From an uncultured bacterium (GTDB taxonomy: Bacteria > Bdellovibrionota_C > UBA2361 > JANWWW01): a DNA stretch of 30,404 bases. Positions within the stretch are counted from its first letter, which is position 1. The number at the start of each line of letters is the position of its first letter. Below are positions 1 to 6,137 of the stretch, piece by piece. The stretch lies in contig CALHSA010000009.1 in NCBI GenBank assembly GCA_938038205.1, positions 1 through 30,404 on the forward strand. The letters are read 5' to 3'. Below the pieces are notes generated by a model. It made no database searches, had not been told where the DNA came from, and saw only the letters and a list, made by a program, of their open reading frames with translations. The position numbers and the translations under genes were made by a program.

Positions 1-841
1 CACACATACAGGTGCCATCGCCACAGAATCTAACCTGATCATTTCCACACGCTTTTACGATAGTAGCAAGTAAAGTTGGTGCATAAGTAGGATGATGTTG
101 AAGTATATCTCTACAATTTAGGAAAGACGAGTTCCCAGAAATATTCAATCCTTGAATTGGGCAATCTTCAGGTGGGGTAGGAGGGTTCGAACTTCCTGTT
201 GAACCCCCTCCTGAGGTAGCTGTTGGAGTGTAGAATTGATCCCAAACATCTGGTGTGTTTAAAAATCTTCCCCTTCTTAGCAAACTTAAATCAATCTCTC
301 CAAATCCTGTTAAAGTGTACTGAAAACCTAAGAAATTAAACTGAGCTACCGTTACAACTGGGCAACTTAAAGCTGGTATATTATTACCGCCACTACAAAG
401 ATTAGAGCTGTTAAAATCACGATATTCTTTTTGATCGGACCCAATCCTAATCTTAGAAGTAACACCTAAGTTAGGAGGTAGCAAAACTCCAATTTTTACA
501 TCTGGCCACTCTGTAGTATTACAGCCGGAGCCTAAACAATGTTTTATATCATTAACAAAAAACCTTCCAAAAAACCCAAGGAGGATGCTCTCATTACTTG
601 CCTTTATCTCACTCAAAGCTTGTTGTAGGAGCTGACTTGAATCGCTATGGTTTATTGATTTCAATCTAACTGCCTCTATTACCCTAGCATCAGTAGATAT
701 TTCTAAAGCTGTTTTCTGAAGTAAATAATAACCAAAACCTAGAAAACCAATAAAGAATCCCCCTAGGATTAAACTAACAACTACAATTAAAAAAGGACCA
801 AGGGATAAAAGAAACTCAACGAATGCTTGCCCTCGGCTCAT
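1..841 (-). CDS. TadE/TadG-like pilus-assembly protein, 3' end cut by window edge
   Basis: About 280 residues are visible and the reading frame stays open to base 1, so the C-terminus lies outside the window. The ATG at 841-839 overlaps the TGA of the upstream gene (ATGA), showing translational coupling. The protein opens MSRGQAFVEF, followed by a hydrophobic segment at roughly residues 11-40. This short basic N-terminus with a Glu just before the membrane segment is the TadE signature of tight-adherence pilus pseudopilins. The exported part holds several Cys residues and a Gly/Ser/Pro linker (near bases 170-230) before a Cys-rich C-terminal part. TadE/TadG proteins assemble at the inner membrane and pilus. 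No other tad gene is in the window, so the role in a Tad pilus is inferred from the N-terminus alone. Confidence 0.72.
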   Translation of the reverse strand, partial: MSRGQAFVEFLLSLGPFLIVVVSLILGGFFIGFLGFGYYLLQKTALEISTDARVIEAVRLKSINHSDSSQLLQQALSEIKASNESILLGFFGRFFVNDIKHCLGSGCNTTEWPDVKIGVLLPPNLGVTSKIRIGSDQKEYRDFNSSNLCSGGNNIPALSCPVVTVAQFNFLGFQYTLTGFGEIDLSLLRRGRFLNTPDVWDQFYTPTATSGGGSTGSSNPPTPPEDCPIQGLNISGNSSFLNCRDILQHHPTYAPTLLATIVKACGNDQVRFCGDGTCMC

Positions 842-1527
842 AAAGCGTAACCACTTATACTCATTATGATTTCATCTATCCCGAAAATTTGCGCAAAAGA
901 TGATAGAACATCAAAATGAGTTATGATGTTTAAAATAACACCCGAATCTTGTGGTGTTTGATTACCTTGTGATTCCAACCGGCTTGAAACAATCTCAATC
1001 ATTGAAGGCTTAATAAGCCAATACCAGTTAGCTGCAACAGACCGAGCCATACATAATGTTAACATTAGAATATCTGAGTTCTCCTCACTTAAAGAACCAC
1101 AATTAACACATATAACTGATTCTTGATTCTGACCAGTGTTACAAGTTTGATTACCTTCCTGGAATTTAATTCTCTGATGGTTATTTACTGTGTTATATGG
1201 ATAATCTGATTCCCTGATTATGGTGTAAAAGCTTTTAGCAACATAGTAGCCGTTTGCATAAGCAACAAAAAAAATCCCTGCTACTGCCAAACTTAAGAAA
1301 AAAATAATTAAAACAATTATGGATAATCCAAACTCCATCAAAACTGATCCTTTGTTATTTTTAACTTCATTAATTTTGCCTGGATTGGTTTTAGTTCTGT
1401 TAATTTTACTTCTGTTTATTTTGCTTAAGTTAATTTTAGCTCTGTTAACTTTACCTCGGTCAATTTTGCCTATTACAAACCTTTTTAAAATTTGGTTGGA
1501 TATAAAATTTTTTAAAATGCCACCCAA
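838..1527 (-). CDS. TadE-like membrane protein with N-terminal pentapeptide repeats
   Basis: A 229-residue protein with a TadE-like core, KGSVLMEFGLS followed by a membrane span at about residues 66-92. The rest is exported and has a few Cys residues. Ahead of the core sits a cytoplasmic, very basic segment (about residues 22-61) made of about eight Lys-x-Asn-x-x pentapeptides, encoded by 15-bp tandem repeats. That is unusual, since TadE proteins normally have only a short N-terminus. I take the TTG at 1527 as start because a TATAAT box lies nine bases upstream; no later start would keep the positive charges before the membrane span except within the repeats. The gene is coupled to the TadE/TadG-like gene downstream. 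The exact start is uncertain. Confidence 0.68.
   Translation of the reverse strand: MGGILKNFISNQILKRFVIGKIDRGKVNRAKINLSKINRSKINRTKTNPGKINEVKNNKGSVLMEFGLSIIVLIIFFLSLAVAGIFFVAYANGYYVAKSFYTIIRESDYPYNTVNNHQRIKFQEGNQTCNTGQNQESVICVNCGSLSEENSDILMLTLCMARSVAANWYWLIKPSMIEIVSSRLESQGNQTPQDSGVILNIITHFDVLSSFAQIFGIDEIIMSISGYAL
1355..1474. repeat. 15-bp tandem repeat inside the TadE-like gene
   Basis: Seven clear 15-bp units run from 1370 to 1474, with a degenerate eighth at 1355-1369. The plus-strand consensus is TTAATTTTRCYTCTG. The period is exactly five codons, so the frame is kept and the repeat encodes a K-[IVT]-N-x-x series in the minus-strand gene. Units differ by several substitutions, mostly at the fourth and fifth residue of each pentapeptide. 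Confidence 0.85.
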
Positions 1528-1536
1528 CTAGCTACT

Positions 1537-1542
1537 ATTATA
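1537..1542 (-). promoter_or_regulatory. -10 box of the TadE-like gene
   Basis: A perfect TATAAT on the minus strand, nine bases upstream of the TTG start at 1527. No convincing -35 box lies at the usual distance, and there is no Shine-Dalgarno sequence between box and start. The transcript would begin one to three bases before the start codon. Confidence 0.5.
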
Positions 1543-1573
1543 TAAAAGTTCAAACAACCTGCGTGTATTTTTT

Positions 1574-1753
1574 TTAGCTTTTCTCATCTTTATCTTTTGT
1601 TACATCAATTGCTTCAGCATCTCTAAAAGCTTTTCTAAAATTCTGAATTGCATGTCCAAGGCTTGAACCTAACTCTGGTAACCTCCTAGCCCCAAATAAG
1701 AGTATCAAGATTATTAAAACTACAATTAATTCACCAGGACTCAACCCAAACAC
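1574..1753 (-). CDS. tatA: Sec-independent protein translocase TatA
   Basis: A 59-residue protein with a GTG start at 1753 and a TAA stop. It begins MFGLSPGELIVV, has one short membrane helix at about residues 8-21, then the TatA hinge and amphipathic helix (FGARRLPELGSSLGHAI, then NFRKAFRD) and a charged tail. TatA oligomers line the twin-arginine pore for folded proteins in the inner membrane. The length is at the low end for TatA/TatE. No tatB or tatC is in the window, so the rest of the translocase is elsewhere. The gene faces the TonB-like gene across a 36-bp intergenic region with a shared symmetric -10 element. The TadE-like gene follows on the same strand after 46 bp but has its own TATAAT. 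Confidence 0.9.
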   Translation of the reverse strand: MFGLSPGELIVVLIILILLFGARRLPELGSSLGHAIQNFRKAFRDAEAIDVTKDKDEKS

Positions 1754-1763
1754 AGCTTTTTAT

Positions 1764-1771
1764 TTTATAAT
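1764..1771. promoter_or_regulatory. Symmetric bidirectional -10 element (tatA / TonB-like gene)
   Basis: The plus strand reads TATAAT at 1766-1771 and the minus strand reads TATAAA at 1769-1764, so the two hexamers share four bases. tatA (GTG at 1753) starts ten bases from its hexamer. The plus-strand gene (GTG at 1790) starts 18 bases from its own and has GAGG at 1782-1785, a plausible ribosome binding site. Confidence 0.5.
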
Positions 1772-1789
1772 AACACAGTTTGAGGTTAA

Positions 1790-2536
1790 GTGACTAAATT
1801 AAATTTTTGGTTATTCTTTTCCCTGAATATACACCTGTTCGTTTTACTCCTGCTCTCTACTTTTAACCTAGGCACCAAAATCTCAAACCCTACACCACCT
1901 GCAGAGCTGCCAGCAATCTCAGTAGGCGTTTTAAATAAAAATCTAACCCCACAAGATTTAGACACTGTAACTAATGATACCAAAAAAACTCAGCTCCCAA
2001 TCAAACAAGAACTCGCTGAACAAGCAACTATAAAAAAAGAGAAAATAAACTACTCAAATTTAAATTTAAAGGCTCCAAACTTAGAGGGGTTCCTAAATTT
2101 TAACTTAAGTGATACAAAATTTAACCAAACCAGCTCTGACTTAAAGAAAGACATTGAAGTTGTTGGAAAAACAACAAAAGGTAGCTTAAGAATCCTAAAT
2201 CAAAAGTCAGATAAGTATTTCAACTTTGTAGAGAGAGTAGCTAAGAGGGTTTTCTTTAAACTGGTTGAGCAAATCGAGGGTAATCCAAAAAGTTTCTTTT
2301 TGAATACGACTGAGGTGATAAAAATTTATTACTCTAGCGGCGGAGAGATCACTGTAAGCCAAACAACCGGAGGACAAATTACATCCAGATTAGTAAAAAT
2401 TATTGAAACTTATGCACCTGATCCTAATCCCCCTAAAGAGGCTTTTAAAGGAGAGAACCTACCTTTTATTTTTATTTTTAACTTCAGAACAAACCCGCAA
2501 ATTTTGCACGTAATGCTAACTGCCGGAATTCCTTAA
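1790..2536 (+). CDS. TonB/TolA-like envelope protein with C-terminal TonB-type domain
   Basis: A 248-residue protein. Residues 7-24 form a single uncleaved membrane anchor, followed by a low-complexity polar and Pro/Lys-containing region (about 30-130) and a folded C-terminal part (about 140-240). That part contains YSSGGEITVSQTTGGQITSR, then a helix and FIFIFNF. The pattern of 'strand, Gly turn, strand, helix, PxxF-x-F' resembles the TonB/TolA C-terminal domain that carries inner-membrane energy to outer-membrane receptors. The sequence is divergent and no exbB, exbD, tolQ or tolR is adjacent, so TonB versus TolA is open. The GTG start at 1790 has GAGG four bases upstream. Confidence 0.55.
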   Translation: MTKLNFWLFFSLNIHLFVLLLLSTFNLGTKISNPTPPAELPAISVGVLNKNLTPQDLDTVTNDTKKTQLPIKQELAEQATIKKEKINYSNLNLKAPNLEGFLNFNLSDTKFNQTSSDLKKDIEVVGKTTKGSLRILNQKSDKYFNFVERVAKRVFFKLVEQIEGNPKSFFLNTTEVIKIYYSSGGEITVSQTTGGQITSRLVKIIETYAPDPNPPKEAFKGENLPFIFIFNFRTNPQILHVMLTAGIP

Positions 2537-2559
2537 ATTCTTTAAACTACTAAAATTTT

Positions 2560-3270
2560 TTAACCTGCTTGGGTAGATTCATACTCATAATCAGCCCCAG
2601 ACGATTCAGTGGTGGGCCATAGATAAACCCTACCTGCTTCTCTAAAAACATGAACCCCCAGTTCATCTCCGTGACGATTAAAACCATATCGCACAGCACC
2701 ACCAGCCTCACGTATTAAGTCTCTACATTTTTTATCCTTACCCGAGTTCCAAAGCTCACTATACTGATTCAAGAACCCAAAATCATTAAGGAGTTCCCAA
2801 TCCACAAAAACCAAACATCTAGTGTTTACAAAAACCTCACCTATTGGTTTCATACTTTTGTCAAGCTCCGATTCATAAAACTCACTCTTTTCCGGATAAA
2901 TTGCCATATAAAACTTAAATGGATCCCTAGCAATTCTGTACTCTCCCGGCTCTAACTTTACAACTTCTCCTCCATATTTCCTAATGAGATTCTCCCTTTG
3001 CTCATGAGAGGCATCCTTTAATGCTTCAAGCTCATTTAGCATTAAATCATTTGCCAACATAAACTGGTCAATCAAAAGTAAATTACCACTCTCAAGGCTA
3101 ATCCTCTCTCTAGAATTCGTTGTTCTTGACGATTTACTCACTTGTCTACTATCTCTATTCCTAGCTACAACCTTCTTTTTTCTATGAACATTTCGATTCC
3201 AGGACCCTTTATAATCTCTTGAAGATCTGTTTTTGCCGCCACCCTGCCTGAATTTTCTCTTACGAAGCAT
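2560..3270 (-). CDS. Hypothetical protein with a highly basic N-terminal tail
   Basis: A 236-residue protein that I do not recognise. Residues 1-55 are rich in Arg, Lys, Ser, Gly and Asn and look disordered, as in nucleic-acid- or ribosome-binding tails. From residue 58 a folded domain begins (SGNLLLIDQFMLAND), with a predicted helix, then VKLEPGEYRIARDPF, a conserved-looking block VFVNTRCLVFVDWELL near 145-160, and GGAVRYGFNRHGDELGVHVF near 190-210. There is no signal peptide or membrane segment, so it is probably cytoplasmic. ATG at 3270; a minus-strand TAAAAT lies 14 bases upstream. It is convergent with the TonB-like gene and divergent from the next unknown gene. RNA binding is only a guess from the tail. 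Confidence 0.7.
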   Translation of the reverse strand: MLRKRKFRQGGGKNRSSRDYKGSWNRNVHRKKKVVARNRDSRQVSKSSRTTNSRERISLESGNLLLIDQFMLANDLMLNELEALKDASHEQRENLIRKYGGEVVKLEPGEYRIARDPFKFYMAIYPEKSEFYESELDKSMKPIGEVFVNTRCLVFVDWELLNDFGFLNQYSELWNSGKDKKCRDLIREAGGAVRYGFNRHGDELGVHVFREAGRVYLWPTTESSGADYEYESTQAG

Positions 3271-3327
3271 GTGCAGAGTTTAAAATTTTACCTAAAAAAA
3301 GTCAACTTTTAGCCGATATTTAAGATT

Positions 3328-3711
3328 GTGATTGGCCCCTGCTTGTTGAATATAGATTTAAATAATTTTTCGATAGAAGCTAGATATGATGATGAATTAT
3401 CAAGGTATAGAGCAAAAAAAAGATGGGAATCATTACTTAAAGATATTTACTTGCTGGAACCGAGCACTGACTTTAGTATAAAAAGCTTTTCAGACCCTGA
3501 TAGATGCTTTTATTATCTTAAATGCGCCTTTAAAACCCAGGTAGGGAAATTCATCCTCCAAAGGATGTGTGCAGAGCTCAACAGCCCCGCAATTAAAACT
3601 TTAAAAGTTGCGCACTACGCAAGATTCCCAGAGGAAGTAGAGCCGGTTTCACAAACTAAACCACAGAAACATTTCCTACTAAAGTTACTCCAGTATTTCC
3701 AAACCGGTTAA
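3328..3711 (+). CDS. Hypothetical small cytoplasmic protein
   Basis: A 127-residue soluble protein with no signal peptide, no membrane segment and no motif I can assign. It contains a charged helical stretch (DDELSRYRAKKRWESLLKDI, about 25-44) and three Cys residues. The GTG start at 3328 has no Shine-Dalgarno, but GATATT lies seven bases upstream, which fits leaderless initiation; a TTG at 3343 is the alternative. Its TAA stop (3709-3711) overlaps the TAA of the convergent uL10 gene in the tetramer TTAA (3708-3711), so no terminator can lie between them. Confidence 0.65.
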   Translation: MIGPCLLNIDLNNFSIEARYDDELSRYRAKKRWESLLKDIYLLEPSTDFSIKSFSDPDRCFYYLKCAFKTQVGKFILQRMCAELNSPAIKTLKVAHYARFPEEVEPVSQTKPQKHFLLKLLQYFQTG

Positions 3712-4247
3712 GCTTTCTTACTATAGTTGTCTAGCAGGGTTATAACCATTCGAGATGGCTGGTTAAGAAGGTAAAGTAGATTCCTAGAAGGAGTCTGTAA
3801 TAAATTAAGTAATGTACTTAAACACTCATCTCTGGAGGGTAAATTCTTCAAAGACTCAACCTCTGAATCCATATATGTTGTTTTCTCGAAAAAAACGGCC
3901 TTAATCTGTAGCTTCTTGTTTTTGTCAATGAATGAGTAAAGCTCTTTTAGTGGTTTAATCGGATCAGAGAATGAGCAAATAACCATTGAGGAGCCTTTAA
4001 GTTTTGAGATAAAGGCTGCTACATGCTTTGCATCAACCCCACCATCTCCAAATACCTGCTTAAAACTGATTTCAATTAGTCGATTCCTTGCAACCCTGAC
4101 CCCACATTCAAGCTTTTTTAAAATGCTTCTTAGATTATTAATCTCTGCAACATTCAGATAGGAAAAATCGACCAAAACGGTGCTTGAGCTTTTATTGAAC
4201 CATTCTGATAATTTTGCAACTACAGCCGCTTTCTCTTCTCGGTTCAT
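3708..4247 (-). CDS. rplJ: 50S ribosomal protein uL10
   Basis: A 179-residue protein from the ATG at 4247; a TTG at 4265 would add six residues. The N-terminal domain follows the uL10 pattern: VAKLSEWFNKSSSTVLVDFS, a helix ending NLRSILKK, then VRVARNRL, equivalent to the usual V-x-K-N-T-L. The middle has LKGSSMVICSFSDPIKPLKE, and the C-terminal part NLPSRDECLSTLLNLLQTP and a final helix for L7/L12 dimers. uL10 anchors the L7/L12 stalk on the large subunit. Here it stands alone, without rplK, rplA, rplL or rpoB, which is unusual. TATATT lies five bases and TAGTAT eight bases before the ATG, so the mRNA is probably leaderless and lacks a long L10-type autoregulatory leader. Confidence 0.88.
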   Translation of the reverse strand: MNREEKAAVVAKLSEWFNKSSSTVLVDFSYLNVAEINNLRSILKKLECGVRVARNRLIEISFKQVFGDGGVDAKHVAAFISKLKGSSMVICSFSDPIKPLKELYSFIDKNKKLQIKAVFFEKTTYMDSEVESLKNLPSRDECLSTLLNLLQTPSRNLLYLLNQPSRMVITLLDNYSKKA

Positions 4248-4317
4248 TCTCGAATATACTAACAAATTAAGTTGATAAATTAAACCTTAGGTATTTAAAA
4301 TGAGCAGAACAAAAAAC

Positions 4318-4323
4318 TAAAAT
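4318..4323 (+). promoter_or_regulatory. -10 box of the lolC-lolD-bamA-rfaE2 operon
   Basis: TAAAAT ends ten bases before the GTG at 4334. There is no clear -35 box, and the bases between hold no good Shine-Dalgarno sequence. This is the same arrangement as at most other first genes in the window. Confidence 0.4.
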
Positions 4324-4333
4324 CAAAGAGCCT

Positions 4334-5470
4334 GTGAGTTTTACCTCCTTTGTTGTAAGACGCTATATAACTTCAAATAAACAAGAGTCCTTTTTAAGAG
4401 TAATGTTACTGATCTCTTTTTTTGCAGTTCTTTTAGGTAATGCAGTTTTAGTTAGTGTTGTTTCTATTATGAATGGGTTTCAGAGTGAAATTAAAGAGCT
4501 ACTAATAAAAAATAAGCCACACATTTACCTTGCTGTTCCTTCAGACTTTACCACAACTGCTCAGGAAATTTTACGACAAATGAGCTTGGAATCAACAAAA
4601 GGATTACAAATTCCCGTGCTTATAACTAGTGCTGTCGGATCGTCCGGAGCTCTTGCCTATGCTAATGAGAATTTTAAAGAGCTAGGTTTAGCAGAGATCA
4701 GCGTTTCGAGACAGTTAGCTTCAGACCTAGGATTGCAAATTGGAGATTCTATTAAAGTTTACTTTCCAGCTACCACTTTAACCCCACTGGGTTCAATTCC
4801 TAGATCAAAAGTTTTTACAATCGCGAACATTTACTTTGAACCTAGAGATTTTGAGCAACAGGTAAAAATAAGTTTTGAGCAAGCCAAACAAATAATTAAT
4901 CCTCAATACATTAACCTCGAAATTAGGCTTGATAATCCAATGGTAGCCTCTACTGTTAAGGAAAAGATCAAATCGGCTTTTATCGCAAAAGGAATTCCCT
5001 TATCTGTTACAACATGGATTGAGATTAATGAACCTTTGTGGAATGCTTTACAGTTAGAGAAAACTGCTTATTTTATAGTTTTAAGCTTAATAATCCTAGT
5101 AGCCAGCTTTTCGATTCTTAGCACGCTTGTTATGTTTGTTTTTGAGAAAAGAAAAGAGTTAGCAATTTTTGTTGCTTTAGGAGCCTCTTATAACGTTTTA
5201 AAAAGGATATTTATAAGATTAGGCTTACTGATAGGTCTCTCAGGCACGATATCGGGTCTTGTATGTGGCTTTTTAATTTGTCTTGCTTTGAAAACTTATG
5301 GTTTTCCACTTGATGAGAGAGTTTTTGGGATATCGCAACTACCAGTACAATTCAGTCTTTTTAATTACTTTATTGTAGGTTTAGTGAGCTTAATAATCTG
5401 TTTTTTAGCTGTACTGTATCCAGTTAAAAGACTATCTGAACTAAAAAGCTCGTTAATTCTTAGAGATTAG
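4334..5470 (+). CDS. lolC: Lipoprotein-releasing ABC transporter permease LolC/LolE
   Basis: A 378-residue inner-membrane permease of the LolC/LolE (FtsX/MacB) family. It opens with the family motif FVVRRYITSN, has a first membrane helix at about residues 23-46 with SIMNGFQSEIKELL just after it, a periplasmic domain (about 47-240), and three C-terminal helices (about 243-270, 287-318, 337-365), with the FtsX coupling segment EKRKELAIFVALGAS between the first two. With LolD it extracts outer-membrane lipoproteins and hands them to LolA. Only one permease gene is present, which fits a LolC/E homodimer (LolF-type) or a second copy elsewhere. GTG start, and the stop is one base before lolD. Confidence 0.9.
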   Translation: MSFTSFVVRRYITSNKQESFLRVMLLISFFAVLLGNAVLVSVVSIMNGFQSEIKELLIKNKPHIYLAVPSDFTTTAQEILRQMSLESTKGLQIPVLITSAVGSSGALAYANENFKELGLAEISVSRQLASDLGLQIGDSIKVYFPATTLTPLGSIPRSKVFTIANIYFEPRDFEQQVKISFEQAKQIINPQYINLEIRLDNPMVASTVKEKIKSAFIAKGIPLSVTTWIEINEPLWNALQLEKTAYFIVLSLIILVASFSILSTLVMFVFEKRKELAIFVALGASYNVLKRIFIRLGLLIGLSGTISGLVCGFLICLALKTYGFPLDERVFGISQLPVQFSLFNYFIVGLVSLIICFLAVLYPVKRLSELKSSLILRD

Positions 5471-5471
5471 C

Positions 5472-6137
5472 ATGATTGAGATAGTTCAACTAAAGAAAGT
5501 AATTATTCAAGCAGATACAGAAATTCCACTTTTTGACAATATGAACTTTGCCTTTCAGAGGCACACTAGCTATGCGATAGTTGGACCATCGGGAGTGGGT
5601 AAAACGATGCTATTGAGCTTAATTGCAGGACTTGAGAAACCCTCCTCTGGACAGATTCTATTTGATAAAAAAAGTATTGATTCTGTATCGGATATTACAG
5701 AGTTCAGAAGGCAACATATTGGAATTGTTTTTCAGAACAGCAACCTATGCGAAGAGTTCACAGCACTTGAGAATGTAATGTTACCGTGTTTACTAAATGG
5801 ATTAAATCTTGAGCTTGCTAGACAAGAATCTGAGCAAGCTTTGGAGGTGTGTAGAATCGCAAACAAAAAGAATAGTTTTCCAGATCAATTATCAGGTGGA
5901 GAAAAACAAAGAGTAGCTCTTGCTCGAGCTATTGTGAAAAAACCCAAAATTCTTTTACTGGATGAACCAACTGGATCTCTTGATCCTAAAACAGGGATCC
6001 AGATAGCTGATCTGATTCTTCAATTAAGTAAAAACTCAGAATATTTTATTCTCGTAACCCACAATATTGAGTTGGCTAGAAGGTTTGACTATATATATGA
6101 GCTTAAGCCCGGAGGGAACCTTGAGAAACTTGATTAA
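5472..6137 (+). CDS. lolD: Lipoprotein-releasing ABC transporter ATPase LolD
   Basis: A 221-residue ABC ATPase with Walker A GPSGVGKT (38-45), Q-loop VFQNS (86-90), signature LSGGEKQR (140-147), Walker B ILLLDEP (160-166) and H-loop VTHN (near 195-198). It powers the adjacent LolC/E permease. ATG at 5472, directly after the lolC stop. The end overlaps the start region of bamA, whose Shine-Dalgarno and start codon lie inside the last nine lolD codons. Confidence 0.92.
   Translation: MIEIVQLKKVIIQADTEIPLFDNMNFAFQRHTSYAIVGPSGVGKTMLLSLIAGLEKPSSGQILFDKKSIDSVSDITEFRRQHIGIVFQNSNLCEEFTALENVMLPCLLNGLNLELARQESEQALEVCRIANKKNSFPDQLSGGEKQRVALARAIVKKPKILLLDEPTGSLDPKTGIQIADLILQLSKNSEYFILVTHNIELARRFDYIYELKPGGNLEKLD
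6111..6115 (+). promoter_or_regulatory. Shine-Dalgarno sequence that fixes the bamA start
   Basis: GGAGG lies five bases upstream of TTG 6121, within the 3' end of lolD. It picks TTG 6121 over the earlier in-frame TTG (6067) and ATG (6097). It also shows that this organism uses Shine-Dalgarno initiation inside operons. Confidence 0.75.

Noticed and set aside
1355-1474. Regularly spaced short repeats that could suggest a CRISPR array
   Set aside because: The units are adjacent 15-mers with no spacers, keep the reading frame of a protein gene, and encode a pentapeptide pattern.
1319-1531. Plus-strand open frame of 70 codons over the TadE-like gene
   Set aside because: It is Leu/Ile-rich only because it is antisense to the Lys/Asn pentapeptide repeats. 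No start signal supports it.
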